Shown here: piece by piece, positions 5,984 to 14,026 of the stretch
Layout: the number at the start of each line of letters is the position of its first letter
Numbering within the stretch: the stretch's first letter is position 1
NCBI GenBank assembly: GCA_904378045.1
Contig: CAJFHC010000017.1
Location: 1-33,647, forward strand
DNA length: 33,647 nucleotides
Direction of reading: 5' to 3'
DNA from: Candidatus Metalachnospira gallinarum
Lineage (GTDB): Bacteria; Bacillota; Clostridia; Lachnospirales; Anaerotignaceae
Program-made: the position numbers and the translations under genes
The notes under the pieces: generated by a model
Told to the model about the DNA's origin: nothing
What the model saw: only the letters and a program-made list of their open reading frames with translations
Database searches by the model: none

Positions 5984-7261
5984 ATGAGCGAAGCAGTAGA
6001 TTTAAGTACAATGACTTCTAAACAGATGTTAAGTTATTTCCAGGAAAAAGCTTACACTGATTCTTACAGTGCGCATGAAAACGGACAGCTTGTATGCTGG
6101 TCATCATCAATCGCGCCTTCAGAGTTCTGTGAGGTTATGGATATCATAATGCTTTATCCTGAGAACCATGCTGCTGCAATTGGTGCGAAGAAGTATGCTG
6201 AAACAATCATTAATATAGCAGAAGGAAAAGGATATGATGTAGACCTTTGCGCTTACTCAAGAGTAAACTTAGGTTACATGGAGCTCCTTAAAGAGGAAGC
6301 TAAGACAGGCGTTACACCTGAAGCTCTTAAGAACTGTCCTATGTCAAAGATGCCTCTTCCTGACCTGGTAATCACATGCAACAACATTTGTAATACGCTT
6401 CTTAAATGGTATGAGAACCTTGCGGTTGAACTTAATGTTCCCTATATCATAATCGACGTTCCTTACAACCATGTTATGCCTGTTGCTAAACATTGCAAAG
6501 AATACATCGTTGATCAGTTCAAGTACTGCATTAAACAGCTTGAGGAAGTTTGCGGAAAACCTTTCGACTACGAGAAATTCGTAAAGGTTCAGGAGCAGAC
6601 ACAGCGTTCAGTAGCTGCTTGGGACAGAGCTATGGCAATGTGCGCTCATATACCTTCACCTATGAACGGATTTGATATGTTCAACTACATGGGACTTATC
6701 GTTTGCGCTAGGTCAAAACATGATACAGAGCTTACATTCAACAAACTCTATGAAGAGCTTTGCGAGCATGTTAAAAACGGAACATCAACATTCAAAGGCG
6801 AGAAAGAGAACTACCGTGTACTTTGGGAAGGTATCGCTGTATGGCCTTATCTTGGAGCAACATCCAAACCTCTTAAGGCTCTTGGAGCTAATATGGTTGG
6901 TTCTACATATCCCGGCGCTTGGTCAATTCATTATGAAGTTGGTGACCTTGAGGCTATGGCTGAAGGATATTCAAAGATGTATTCAAATACAAACCTTGCA
7001 AACAAGGTTGATGTTATCAGTACTGCAATAGAAAGTACTCATTGTGACGGTGCATTATACCACCTTAACAGAAGCTGCAAACTTATGGACTTCCTTAATG
7101 TAGAAGAAGCAGAACTCGTTAAAGAGAGAACAAAAGTGCCTTATGTAAGTTTCGACGGCGACCAGGCAGACCCTCGTGCGTTCTCACCTGCTCAGTATGA
7201 GACACGTGTTCAGGCTTTAGCTGAAATTATGGAACAGAACAAACAGGAAGCAGCAAACTAA
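5984..7261 (+). CDS. lcdA: 2-hydroxyacyl-CoA dehydratase subunit, LcdA-like
   Basis: 425-residue cluster-bearing subunit of the (R)-2-hydroxyacyl-CoA dehydratase, which removes water from a 2-hydroxyacyl-CoA by a ketyl radical mechanism. Probable cluster ligands are Cys89 (VDLCAYSRVN), Cys132 in ITCNNICNTLLKWYENLA and Cys365 (HLNRSCKLMDFLNVE). Length and these blocks match what I recall of C. propionicum LcdA (about 426 residues), better than the shorter HadB (about 408) of leucine fermenters. The substrate is therefore perhaps (R)-lactoyl-CoA, giving acrylyl-CoA for alanine or lactate fermentation to propionate. This assignment is from memory, and phenyllactyl- or 2-hydroxyisocaproyl-CoA remain possible. 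GAGGG precedes the ATG. No CoA-transferase or acyl-CoA reductase gene lies in the window. Confidence 0.9.
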   Translation: MSEAVDLSTMTSKQMLSYFQEKAYTDSYSAHENGQLVCWSSSIAPSEFCEVMDIIMLYPENHAAAIGAKKYAETIINIAEGKGYDVDLCAYSRVNLGYMELLKEEAKTGVTPEALKNCPMSKMPLPDLVITCNNICNTLLKWYENLAVELNVPYIIIDVPYNHVMPVAKHCKEYIVDQFKYCIKQLEEVCGKPFDYEKFVKVQEQTQRSVAAWDRAMAMCAHIPSPMNGFDMFNYMGLIVCARSKHDTELTFNKLYEELCEHVKNGTSTFKGEKENYRVLWEGIAVWPYLGATSKPLKALGANMVGSTYPGAWSIHYEVGDLEAMAEGYSKMYSNTNLANKVDVISTAIESTHCDGALYHLNRSCKLMDFLNVEEAELVKERTKVPYVSFDGDQADPRAFSPAQYETRVQALAEIMEQNKQEAAN

Positions 7262-7274
7262 GGAGGGGTTTATA

Positions 7275-8399
7275 ATGAGTAAAGTAGATACATTAATCAG
7301 CGAATTACAGGCAATCGCAGCTAATCCTAAAAAGGCTATGGAAGATTACAAAGCAGAGACAGGTAAGGGCGCTGTAGGAATGGTTCCCGTTTACACACCT
7401 GAAGAGATCGTATACGCAGCAGGCCGTTTACCTATCGGATGCTGGGGCGGACAGATTGAAGTATCAAAGGCTCGTGCATATCTTCCCGCATTCGCTTGCT
7501 CAATAATGCAGTCAGTTATGGAGCTTGAGTGCAATGGTGTTTATGATGGACTTGAGGCAGTTATCTTCTCAGCTCCTTGCGATACACTTAAATGTATGGG
7601 ACAGAAATGGAAAGGCAAATGCCCCGCAATCCAGTTCGCACATCCTCAGAACGTAGTTGTTGAGGGATCAACAAAATATCTTGCAACAGAGTATCAGTTC
7701 GTTAAAGATGAGCTTGAGAAAGTCATCGGCGAAAAGATCACAGACGAAGCTATCGAGAAAGCTATCGTTGTTTACAATGAGCATCGTGCAACAATGAGAG
7801 AGTTCTGCAAAGTTGCTGCAGAATATCCTCAGGTTATCGATCCCATCAAACGTCATGCTATAATCAAAGCCGGCTTCTTCATGGACAAGGCTAAACATAC
7901 AGCAGTTGTTAAAGAGATCATCGCTGAATTAAAGGCTATGCCCGTTCAGCCTTGGGATGGCAAGAAAGTTATCCTTACAGGTATCCTTGCTGAGCCCAAC
8001 GAGCTCCTTCAGGTTCTTATCGACAACAAAGTTGCTGTTGTTGCTGATGACCTTGCTCAGGAGAGCAGACAGTTCAGAGCTGACGTTCCCATGGAGGGCG
8101 GCACAGTTCTTGAAAGACTCGCTATGCAGTGGACAAAGAATATGTATGGCTGCTCACTTCTTACAGACCGTAAGAAAGGCAGAACACAGATGCTTGTCGA
8201 CATGGTTAAGGAATCAGGCGCTGACGCTGTTATCCTTTGCCAGATGAAGTTCTGCGAGCCCGAAGAGTTCGACTATCCTATCTATCTTAAGAAGTTCAAT
8301 GAACTTGGAATCAAGAGCCTTAAGATCGAGATCGAGCAGCAGGCTAACTCATTCGAGCAGGCTGCAACAAGAATCCAGGCACTTGTTGAGACACTCTAA
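7275..8399 (+). CDS. lcdB: 2-hydroxyacyl-CoA dehydratase subunit, LcdB-like
   Basis: 374-residue partner subunit, the expected length for LcdB/HadC. Probable cluster ligands are Cys75 (PAFACSIMQ), Cys102 (APCDTLKC) and Cys327 (MKFCEPEEFDYP). Other family blocks are NPKKAMEDYKAETGKGAVG, PVQPWDGKKV and DDLAQESRQFR. In family structures each subunit holds a [4Fe-4S] cluster and one cluster binds the thioester carbonyl directly. ATG follows AAGGAGGGG at about 7 bases and the gap to lcdA is 13 bases, so the subunits should be made together. A perfect 9-bp terminator ends the operon. Codons favour CTT, GCT, GTT and ATC, as in rpsO and the transporters, suggesting abundant protein. Confidence 0.92.
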   Translation: MSKVDTLISELQAIAANPKKAMEDYKAETGKGAVGMVPVYTPEEIVYAAGRLPIGCWGGQIEVSKARAYLPAFACSIMQSVMELECNGVYDGLEAVIFSAPCDTLKCMGQKWKGKCPAIQFAHPQNVVVEGSTKYLATEYQFVKDELEKVIGEKITDEAIEKAIVVYNEHRATMREFCKVAAEYPQVIDPIKRHAIIKAGFFMDKAKHTAVVKEIIAELKAMPVQPWDGKKVILTGILAEPNELLQVLIDNKVAVVADDLAQESRQFRADVPMEGGTVLERLAMQWTKNMYGCSLLTDRKKGRTQMLVDMVKESGADAVILCQMKFCEPEEFDYPIYLKKFNELGIKSLKIEIEQQANSFEQAATRIQALVETL

Positions 8400-8412
8400 T
8401 CGCTCATATTTA

Positions 8413-8443
8413 CCCCGACGCGTAAGCGTCGGGGTTTCTTTTT
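8413..8443 (+). terminator. Intrinsic terminator of the dehydratase operon
   Basis: CCCCGACGC (8413-8421), GTAA loop, GCGTCGGGG (8426-8434), then TTTCTTTTT. The nine pairs are perfect. Confidence 0.95.
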
Positions 8444-8507
8444 GTCTATTTTTGATATTTAAAAAATCGCTTCGGTATGTTAATATTTATTTTATATTAT
8501 ACGCTGT

Positions 8508-8536
8508 TTGGTGGTATGATTTGGTATATTTAATAT
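8508..8536 (+). promoter_or_regulatory. Possible promoter of purB
   Basis: TTGGTG (8508-8513), 17 bases, TAATAT (8531-8536). Other AT-rich boxes nearby could serve instead. The leader of about 95 nt holds a small ACCGT-CAT-ACGGT hairpin near 8573-8585. I see no purine riboswitch core here. Confidence 0.4.
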
Positions 8537-8635
8537 GATATGCCGATAAAGTTAATATAAGTTGCGAATGATTACCGTCATACGGTCCATACATGCAGGT
8601 CAAGGTAGAATCAAATTTAATAAAGGAGTAAAAAA

Positions 8636-10069
8636 ATGAGAAATAAGTATGAGAGCCCTTTAAACCTCAGATATGCCAGCGATGAAATGTCTTACCTTTT
8701 TTCGGCCGACTATAAGTTTTCAACTTGGAGAAAACTTTGGATAGCCCTTGCCGAGACGGAAAAGGAACTTGGTTTGGATATTACGGATGAGCAGATAGCT
8801 CAGATGAAAGAGCACATATATGACATAAATTACGATGAGGCTGAAGCCCGTGAAAAAGTAGTCCGTCACGATGTTATGAGCCATGTTTACGCTTACGGCC
8901 TTCAGGCGCCTCTGGCAAAACCCATAATACATCTTGGAGCAACAAGCTGCTATGTAGGCGACAATACGGATATAATAATTATGACGGAAGCTCTTAGACT
9001 TGTGAAAAAACGTCTTGTTAATGTTATAAACGAGCTTGCGAAGTTCGCTATGAAATATAAGGATATGCCTACTCTTGGATTTACGCATTTCCAGGCTGCG
9101 CAGACGACTACCGTAGGAAAAAGAGCGACGCTCTGGATACAGGATCTTATGATGGATCTTGAAAATGTGGATCATCAGCTCAGCAAAGCCAAACTCCTTG
9201 GCTCAAAGGGCACAACGGGTACGCAGGCAAGTTTCCTTGAGCTTTTTGAGGGAGATCACGAAAAATGCCGCGAGCTTGACAGAAGAATAACCGAAAAAAT
9301 GGGATTCAACGATTATTTTAAAGTATCAGGCCAGACGTATCCCAGAAAGCTGGACTCGCAGATGCTCAACGTGCTTTCCGAAATTGCGCAGAGCGCGTAT
9401 AAATTCAGCAATGACATAAGGCTTTTACAGCATCTTAAAGAGATCGAGGAGCCGTTTGAAAAGAATCAGATAGGTTCATCGGCGATGGCATATAAACGTA
9501 ATCCTATGAGAAGCGAGAGAATCGGCTCTCTTTCAAGATACGTTATCGCGGACGCAATTAATCCGGCTGTCACAGCGTCGACCCAGTGGTTTGAGAGAAC
9601 CCTTGACGATTCCGCAAACAAGAGAATATCGATTCCCGAAGCATTCCTCTGTATAGACGCTGTTCTCATACTTTACAGGAATGTTGTTGACGGACTTGTT
9701 GTATATCCCAAGGTAATAAATCAGCACCTTATGAACGAACTTCCCTTTATGGCCACGGAAAACATAATGATGGACGCGGTCAAAAAAGGAGGGGACAGAC
9801 AGGAGCTTCACGAGAGAATACGCCAGCATTCCATGGAGGCTGGAAAAACAGTCAAAATGGAAGGAAAGAAAAACGACCTGCTTGAAAGAATCGCAGCTGA
9901 TCCTATGTTCGGCCTGACCATAGACGAGCTTAACGCGATAATGGAGCCGAAAAATTTTGTTGGCAGAGCTCCTCAGCAGACGGAAGAATATATAAACGGT
10001 TATGTAAAACCTGTTATTGAAGAAAATAAGGAACTTATTGAGGAAAGCGGAGAAGCCGTAAGGGTATAA
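8636..10069 (+). CDS. purB: Adenylosuccinate lyase
   Basis: 477-residue member of the fumarase/aspartase superfamily. It cleaves fumarate from SAICAR on the way to IMP and from adenylosuccinate on the way to AMP, acting as a cytosolic homotetramer. Visible blocks are LGATSCYVGDNTD, TLGFTHFQAAQ with its catalytic-region histidine, SKGTTGTQASF, and the flexible signature loop GSSAMAYKRNPMRSERIG. Length is normal for the clostridial type. AAGGAG six bases before the ATG sets the start. It stands alone between terminators; purA follows with its own promoter, so the two AMP-branch genes are adjacent but not one operon. Confidence 0.97.
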   Translation: MRNKYESPLNLRYASDEMSYLFSADYKFSTWRKLWIALAETEKELGLDITDEQIAQMKEHIYDINYDEAEAREKVVRHDVMSHVYAYGLQAPLAKPIIHLGATSCYVGDNTDIIIMTEALRLVKKRLVNVINELAKFAMKYKDMPTLGFTHFQAAQTTTVGKRATLWIQDLMMDLENVDHQLSKAKLLGSKGTTGTQASFLELFEGDHEKCRELDRRITEKMGFNDYFKVSGQTYPRKLDSQMLNVLSEIAQSAYKFSNDIRLLQHLKEIEEPFEKNQIGSSAMAYKRNPMRSERIGSLSRYVIADAINPAVTASTQWFERTLDDSANKRISIPEAFLCIDAVLILYRNVVDGLVVYPKVINQHLMNELPFMATENIMMDAVKKGGDRQELHERIRQHSMEAGKTVKMEGKKNDLLERIAADPMFGLTIDELNAIMEPKNFVGRAPQQTEEYINGYVKPVIEENKELIEESGEAVRV

Positions 10070-10077
10070 CCGTCGAT

Positions 10078-10111
10078 CCCCGCAGACTATCGTGTTTGCG
10101 GGGATTTTTTG
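10078..10111 (+). terminator. Intrinsic terminator of purB
   Basis: CCCCGCA (10078-10084) pairs with TGCGGGG (10097-10103), followed by ATTTTTTG. It begins nine bases after the purB stop. Confidence 0.9.
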
Positions 10112-10164
10112 TCCACCCGCGGCCAAGTATAAATATGCTTATGGCCGATATAAAAAATTTTTAT

Positions 10165-10193
10165 TTTACTTTGATATAAGTATAGCTTATAAT
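10165..10193 (+). promoter_or_regulatory. Promoter of purA
   Basis: Weak TTTACT (10165-10170), 17 bases, perfect TATAAT (10188-10193). Transcription near 10200 gives a short leader of about 42 nt. Confidence 0.55.
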
Positions 10194-10241
10194 TAATTGT
10201 AACTCGATTTTAGTTTTATATATCAAACAGAGGTGGTCAAT

Positions 10242-11516
10242 ATGATCAAAGCAATAGTAGGAGCCAACTGGGGCGACGAAGGCAAGGGAAAAATAACCGA
10301 CCTGCTCGCGACGGAGGCTGACATAGTTATCAGATTCCAGGGGGGAAGCAACGCCGGACATACGATTATAAATGATTACGGAAAATTCGCGCTTCACCAG
10401 ATGCCATCCGGAGTTTTTAACGAAAACACTGTAAACATAATCGGGACGGGCGTGGCGTTTAATATCCCGTACTTTATAAAAGAGCTCAATTATATAAAGG
10501 AGAGCGGCATAAAAAATCCTAAAATAATGATCTCCGATAGAGTCCAGATACTTATGCCCTACCATGTTGCTTTTGATACATACGAGGAGGCAAGACTGGC
10601 CAACAAACAGTTTGGCTCGACAAAAAGCGGAATCGCGCCTTTTTATTCCGATAAATACGCAAAGACAGGAATACAGATATGCGATCTTTTCCATCCGGAA
10701 ATACTTATGGAAAGGATACAGGCTGCCTGTGAGATAAAGAACGTGCTTCTTGAGCATCTTTACCATATGCCCAAACTTGATTCTCAGAAAATATATGACG
10801 AGGTCATGTCTTACAGAGACGCCGTTGAGCCTTATATAGCCAACACGGAGGAATATCTGTTCAACGCTGTGAGGGAAGGCAAAAATATACTGCTTGAGGG
10901 ACAGCTTGGAGCGCTGAAGGATCCCGACCACGGAATATATCCTATGACGACGTCGTCCTCCACCCTTGCCGGTTTTGGCGCCGTTGGAGCGGGACTTCCC
11001 CCTCATAAGATCGAAAAAGTCATAACCGTTACAAAAGCGTACTCCAGCGCTGTAGGAGCGGGAGCCTTCGTGAGCGAAATCTTCGGAGACGAGGCTCAGG
11101 AGCTCAGGCTCAGAGGCGGTGACGCGGGAGAGTTTGGAGCAACAACGGGCAGACCGAGAAGAATGGGATGGTTCGACTGCGTGGCAACACGTTACGGATG
11201 CATGCTCCAGGGAGCGACAGACGTAGCGCTTACGGCCATTGACGTACTTGGATACCTTGATACAATACCCGTATGCGTTGGATATGAGATAGACGGAAAA
11301 GTAACAAAGGAATTTCCCGTGACTCCCGTGCTTGAGAAAGCAAAGCCCGTGCTTGAGTATCTTCCCGGCTGGAAATGCGATCTCAGAGGAATAAGAAACT
11401 ATGAGGATCTCCCTAAAGAGGCAAGGGACTATGTCGAATTTATCGAAAAGGAAATAGGATTCCCTGTTACCATAGTTTCAAACGGCCCCAAGAGAAATGA
11501 AATAATTTACAGGTAA
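10242..11516 (+). CDS. purA: Adenylosuccinate synthetase
   Basis: 424-residue GTP-dependent enzyme that joins IMP and aspartate to adenylosuccinate, the first step from IMP to AMP. The N-terminal P-loop GANWGDEGKGK (residues 6-16) includes the catalytic Asp and Lys. FQGGSNAGHTI carries the catalytic histidine, and GATTGRPRRMGWFD and LTAIDVLGYLD are IMP and guanine-site blocks. The frame opens at a GTG at 10233, but AGGTGG (10231-10236) overlaps that codon and lies 5 bases before ATG 10242, so the ATG is the start. Length is normal. Its product is the substrate of PurB encoded just upstream. Confidence 0.96.
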   Translation: MIKAIVGANWGDEGKGKITDLLATEADIVIRFQGGSNAGHTIINDYGKFALHQMPSGVFNENTVNIIGTGVAFNIPYFIKELNYIKESGIKNPKIMISDRVQILMPYHVAFDTYEEARLANKQFGSTKSGIAPFYSDKYAKTGIQICDLFHPEILMERIQAACEIKNVLLEHLYHMPKLDSQKIYDEVMSYRDAVEPYIANTEEYLFNAVREGKNILLEGQLGALKDPDHGIYPMTTSSSTLAGFGAVGAGLPPHKIEKVITVTKAYSSAVGAGAFVSEIFGDEAQELRLRGGDAGEFGATTGRPRRMGWFDCVATRYGCMLQGATDVALTAIDVLGYLDTIPVCVGYEIDGKVTKEFPVTPVLEKAKPVLEYLPGWKCDLRGIRNYEDLPKEARDYVEFIEKEIGFPVTIVSNGPKRNEIIYR

Positions 11517-11541
11517 AACACAAAGGAAACAAAAGACGCGC

Positions 11542-11560
11542 TTCGGGAAAACTTCCCGAA
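11542..11560 (+). terminator. Hairpin after purA, weak terminator candidate
   Basis: TTCGGGAA (11542-11549) pairs perfectly with TTCCCGAA (11553-11560) around a three-base loop. No T run follows (AAATCAAGG), so termination would not be classical; it may protect the mRNA 3' end. Confidence 0.4.
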
Positions 11561-11584
11561 AAATCAAGGCTTTAAAAAAAATAC

Positions 11585-11613
11585 TTGCATTTATACAGTG
11601 TCGATGTTATACT
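11585..11613 (+). promoter_or_regulatory. Promoter of the rimP-nusA-infB operon
   Basis: TTGCAT (11585-11590), 17 bases, TATACT (11608-11613). Transcription near 11620 places the hairpin at 11644 in the leader. Confidence 0.7.
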
Positions 11614-11643
11614 TTATATGTAAAATTACTGTATGTTGGCGAT

Positions 11644-11675
11644 AAGAGTAGGTGAAAACCTACTCTTTGCTTTTG
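11644..11675 (+). promoter_or_regulatory. Leader hairpin and possible attenuator before rimP
   Basis: AAGAGTAGGT (11644-11653), GAAA tetraloop, ACCTACTCTT (11658-11667): ten perfect pairs. The strand continues TTGCTTTT style (TGCTTTTG), a broken U-rich tract, so partial termination is plausible. Because the operon encodes NusA, which stimulates pausing and termination at such hairpins, feedback control is an attractive inference. AAGGAGGT for rimP begins 23 bases later. Confidence 0.6.
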
Positions 11676-11704
11676 CCCGGAATATATAAAAAGGAGGTCG
11701 GAAA

Positions 11705-12175
11705 ATGTCCGGATCATCAAATACGGAAAAAAGGTTGGAAGAGATGCTTAAACCTGTCGTTGAACGGATGGGATACGAAATGGTTGACATCGAGTTTGTA
11801 AAAGAGGGGCCAAACTGGTACCTTAGAGCTTTTGTGGATAAGGACGGAGGCGTAACTATCGACGACTGCGAGCTGATAAGCAAGGAGCTTGAAAAGGTGC
11901 TGGATGAGAACGATCCCATAGAACAGGCTTATTTTCTTGAAATAAGTTCGCCGGGTATCGACAGACCCCTTAAAAAGAAGGAAGATTTTATAAAATTCAA
12001 CGGCGAAACGGTTGATGTGAAGCTCTACAGGCCCATTGAAGGCTCAAAGGAGCACAGGGGAAAGCTCGTTGACTTCAGCGAGGACGGAACGGTAACTATA
12101 GAAACTGATGACGATAAAAAATTATCGTTTGAGAAAAAAGATATAGCGGGCGTAAGGCTTGCGGTAATATTCTGA
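11705..12175 (+). CDS. rimP: Ribosome maturation factor RimP
   Basis: 156-residue two-domain protein that helps assemble the small ribosomal subunit. The N-terminal alpha/beta domain runs to about residue 85 and includes GYEMVDIEFVKEG and the family block YFLEISSPGIDRPLKK. The C-terminal SH3-like barrel follows, ending DIAGVRLAVIF. ATG is 6 bases after AAGGAGGT (11691-11698). It is the first gene of the operon, directly before nusA as in most Firmicutes. Length is normal. Confidence 0.95.
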   Translation: MSGSSNTEKRLEEMLKPVVERMGYEMVDIEFVKEGPNWYLRAFVDKDGGVTIDDCELISKELEKVLDENDPIEQAYFLEISSPGIDRPLKKKEDFIKFNGETVDVKLYRPIEGSKEHRGKLVDFSEDGTVTIETDDDKKLSFEKKDIAGVRLAVIF

Positions 12176-12194
12176 AAGGGAGGATATTTAAAAA

Positions 12195-13415
12195 ATGGAC
12201 AGCGCCGAATTTATGGAGGCATTAGAGGAAATCGTCAAGGAAAAGGGCATAGATAAAGAAGTGATTTTTGAGGCTATCGAAACATCGCTTGTATCTGCCT
12301 GCAAAAAGAATTTTGGAACTTCTCAGAACATAAAGGTAGTTATGGACAGAGAAAACGGAAATATTGACGTTTATGCCCAGAAGGATGTCGTTGAGGAAGT
12401 TGAGGACCCCATGCTTCAGATAAGCCTTGAGGACGCGAGAAAAATCAATTCTGTTTATCAGATAGGAGACGTAGTTGACATCGTTGTTACACCCAAGAAT
12501 TTTGGACGTATATCCGCCCAGACGGCAAAACAGGTCGTAGTTCAGAAATTCAGAGAGGCGGAAAGAGAAATACTCTATAATCAGTATATCTCAAAAGAAA
12601 AAGAGCTTGTAATAGGAATAGTGCAGAGAATAGAGAAAAAGAACGTGATCGTTCAGCTTGGAAAGATCGACGCCATACTGGCTCCCAACGAGCAGATCCC
12701 CGGAGAACAGTATAGATTTATGGACAGAATAAAGGTCTATGTGATTGAGGTCAAGCAGACGACAAAGGGACCCCAGATCTATGTTTCAAGAACGCATCCC
12801 GAACTTGTTAAACGTCTTTTCGAGCAGGAGGTTCCCGAGGTGTTTGACGGCACTGTCGAGATCAAGAGCATAGCCAGAGAGGCGGGCTCAAGAACAAAGA
12901 TTGCCGTATATTCAAAGGATCCCAATGTTGACGCCGTAGGCGCCTGCGTAGGCCAGAACGGATACAGAGTAAACGTTATCGTAAACGAACTCTGCGGTGA
13001 AAAAATAGATATTGTAAACTGGAGCGAGGATCCCAAGGAGTTCATCGCGGCCGCTCTCAGTCCCTCAAAGGTACTCGCTGTTGCGATAAATCCCAATGAG
13101 CAGAGCGCGAGAATCGTCGTTCCCGATACTCAGCTTTCCCTCGCCATAGGAAAAGAAGGCCAGAACGCCAGACTTTCGGCTAAACTTACAGGCTGGAGAA
13201 TAGATATAAAGAGCGAGACACAGGCAAAAGAAACAGGATTTATTACAGAGGACGGAGAATTCCCCGAGGAGGATCTAATAGCCGCTGAGGACGACGTTGA
13301 TTTTATGGACGAACTTGACGAGGAAGAAGCCTGCGATATGGGCGACGAACTTAACGACGAAGAGCTTGAAACAGAAGAGCCTGAAACGGAAGATCCTGAA
13401 ATAGATGAGGAATAA
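12195..13415 (+). CDS. nusA: Transcription termination/antitermination factor NusA
   Basis: 406 residues. It binds RNA polymerase through the N-terminal domain (about 1-125) and RNA through an S1 domain (about 130-200, ELVIGIVQRIEKKNVIVQLG) and two KH domains. KH1 includes VGACVGQNGYRVN and KH2 includes AIGKEGQNARLSAKL. The protein lacks the extra C-terminal acidic repeats of E. coli NusA but ends in a tail of about 50 residues, largely Asp and Glu (from EDGEFPEED onward), likely disordered. It modulates pausing, termination and antitermination. GGGAGG precedes the ATG and rimP lies 19 bases upstream. Confidence 0.96.
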   Translation: MDSAEFMEALEEIVKEKGIDKEVIFEAIETSLVSACKKNFGTSQNIKVVMDRENGNIDVYAQKDVVEEVEDPMLQISLEDARKINSVYQIGDVVDIVVTPKNFGRISAQTAKQVVVQKFREAEREILYNQYISKEKELVIGIVQRIEKKNVIVQLGKIDAILAPNEQIPGEQYRFMDRIKVYVIEVKQTTKGPQIYVSRTHPELVKRLFEQEVPEVFDGTVEIKSIAREAGSRTKIAVYSKDPNVDAVGACVGQNGYRVNVIVNELCGEKIDIVNWSEDPKEFIAAALSPSKVLAVAINPNEQSARIVVPDTQLSLAIGKEGQNARLSAKLTGWRIDIKSETQAKETGFITEDGEFPEEDLIAAEDDVDFMDELDEEEACDMGDELNDEELETEEPETEDPEIDEE

Positions 13416-13432
13416 GAGACAGGAGGTACTTG

Positions 13433-13705
13433 ATGAAACAAAGAAAAATCCCTTTGAGGAAATGTACCGGTTGTCAGGAAATGAAAAATAAAAAAGAGCT
13501 GATCAGGATAGTCAGAAGCGACGAAGGCGAGTTTTCCGTAGATACGACGGGAAAGAAAGCCGGCAGAGGAGCGTATATATGTCCAAATACCGAATGTCTT
13601 GAAAAGGCGAGAAAATCCAAGGGGCTTGAAAGATCATTTAAGGCTCAGGTTCCTGCTGAGGTTTACGACAAACTCAGAGAGGAGCTGGAGAAGCTGAATG
13701 GATAA
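13433..13705 (+). CDS. rnpM: YlxR/RnpM family RNA-binding protein
   Basis: 90-residue basic protein of the YlxR family. The family blocks RKCTGCQEMKNKKELIRIVR near the N-terminus and GRGAYICPNTECLEKA in the middle are present. In Bacillus the protein binds RNase P RNA and modulates its activity. The frame is open from a TTG at 13430, but AGGAGGT (13421-13427) fits only ATG 13433 (5-base gap). It lies between nusA and ylxQ as in other Firmicutes, and its last 8 bases overlap ylxQ, suggesting coupled translation. Confidence 0.92.
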   Translation: MKQRKIPLRKCTGCQEMKNKKELIRIVRSDEGEFSVDTTGKKAGRGAYICPNTECLEKARKSKGLERSFKAQVPAEVYDKLREELEKLNG

Positions 13706-14000
13706 AAGGATTGCGCAGTTTTTAGGGCTTTGCCAGAGGGCGGGGAAACTTTCCTCGGGCGAGACGGGAGCGCTCAGCGCCATAAAGGACGGCAGCGCCG
13801 AACTTGTGATAGTGGCTGAAAACGCTTCGGACAACACAAAAAAGAGATTCAGTGATTCGACAAGGTTTTATAATAAAAAAATGATGGTTTTCGGAGATAA
13901 ATATGAGATGGGCAGAGCAATCGGAAAGGACGAGAGAGCCGTTGTCGCGGTCAGGGATAAAGGCTTCGCGGAAAAAATAGAAAAGATGATTGCGGAATAA
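13698..14000 (+). CDS. ylxQ: L7Ae/L30e-family RNA-binding protein YlxQ
   Basis: 100-residue protein of the L7Ae/L30e/S12e fold that binds kink-turn-like RNA. Typical blocks are [15 protein letters not shown] near the start and [17 protein letters not shown] around residues 35-52. The start ATG lies inside the end of rnpM. In Firmicutes it sits between rnpM and infB, as here, and is usually considered ribosome-associated; its exact role is uncertain. Length is normal. Confidence 0.9.
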   Translation: MDKRIAQFLGLCQRAGKLSSGETGALSAIKDGSAELVIVAENASDNTKKRFSDSTRFYNKKMMVFGDKYEMGRAIGKDERAVVAVRDKGFAEKIEKMIAE

Positions 14001-14026
14001 GCACCATTCCTATGGAGGTGGCACAT

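Noticed and set aside
8537..8635. Possible purine riboswitch before purB
   Set aside because: Only a five-pair hairpin is visible; the three-way junction core with its conserved loops is absent.
10161..11006. Minus-strand open frame of 281 codons opposite purA
   Set aside because: It is antisense to a certain purA with normal codon use; the product is an irregular basic sequence with no family features.
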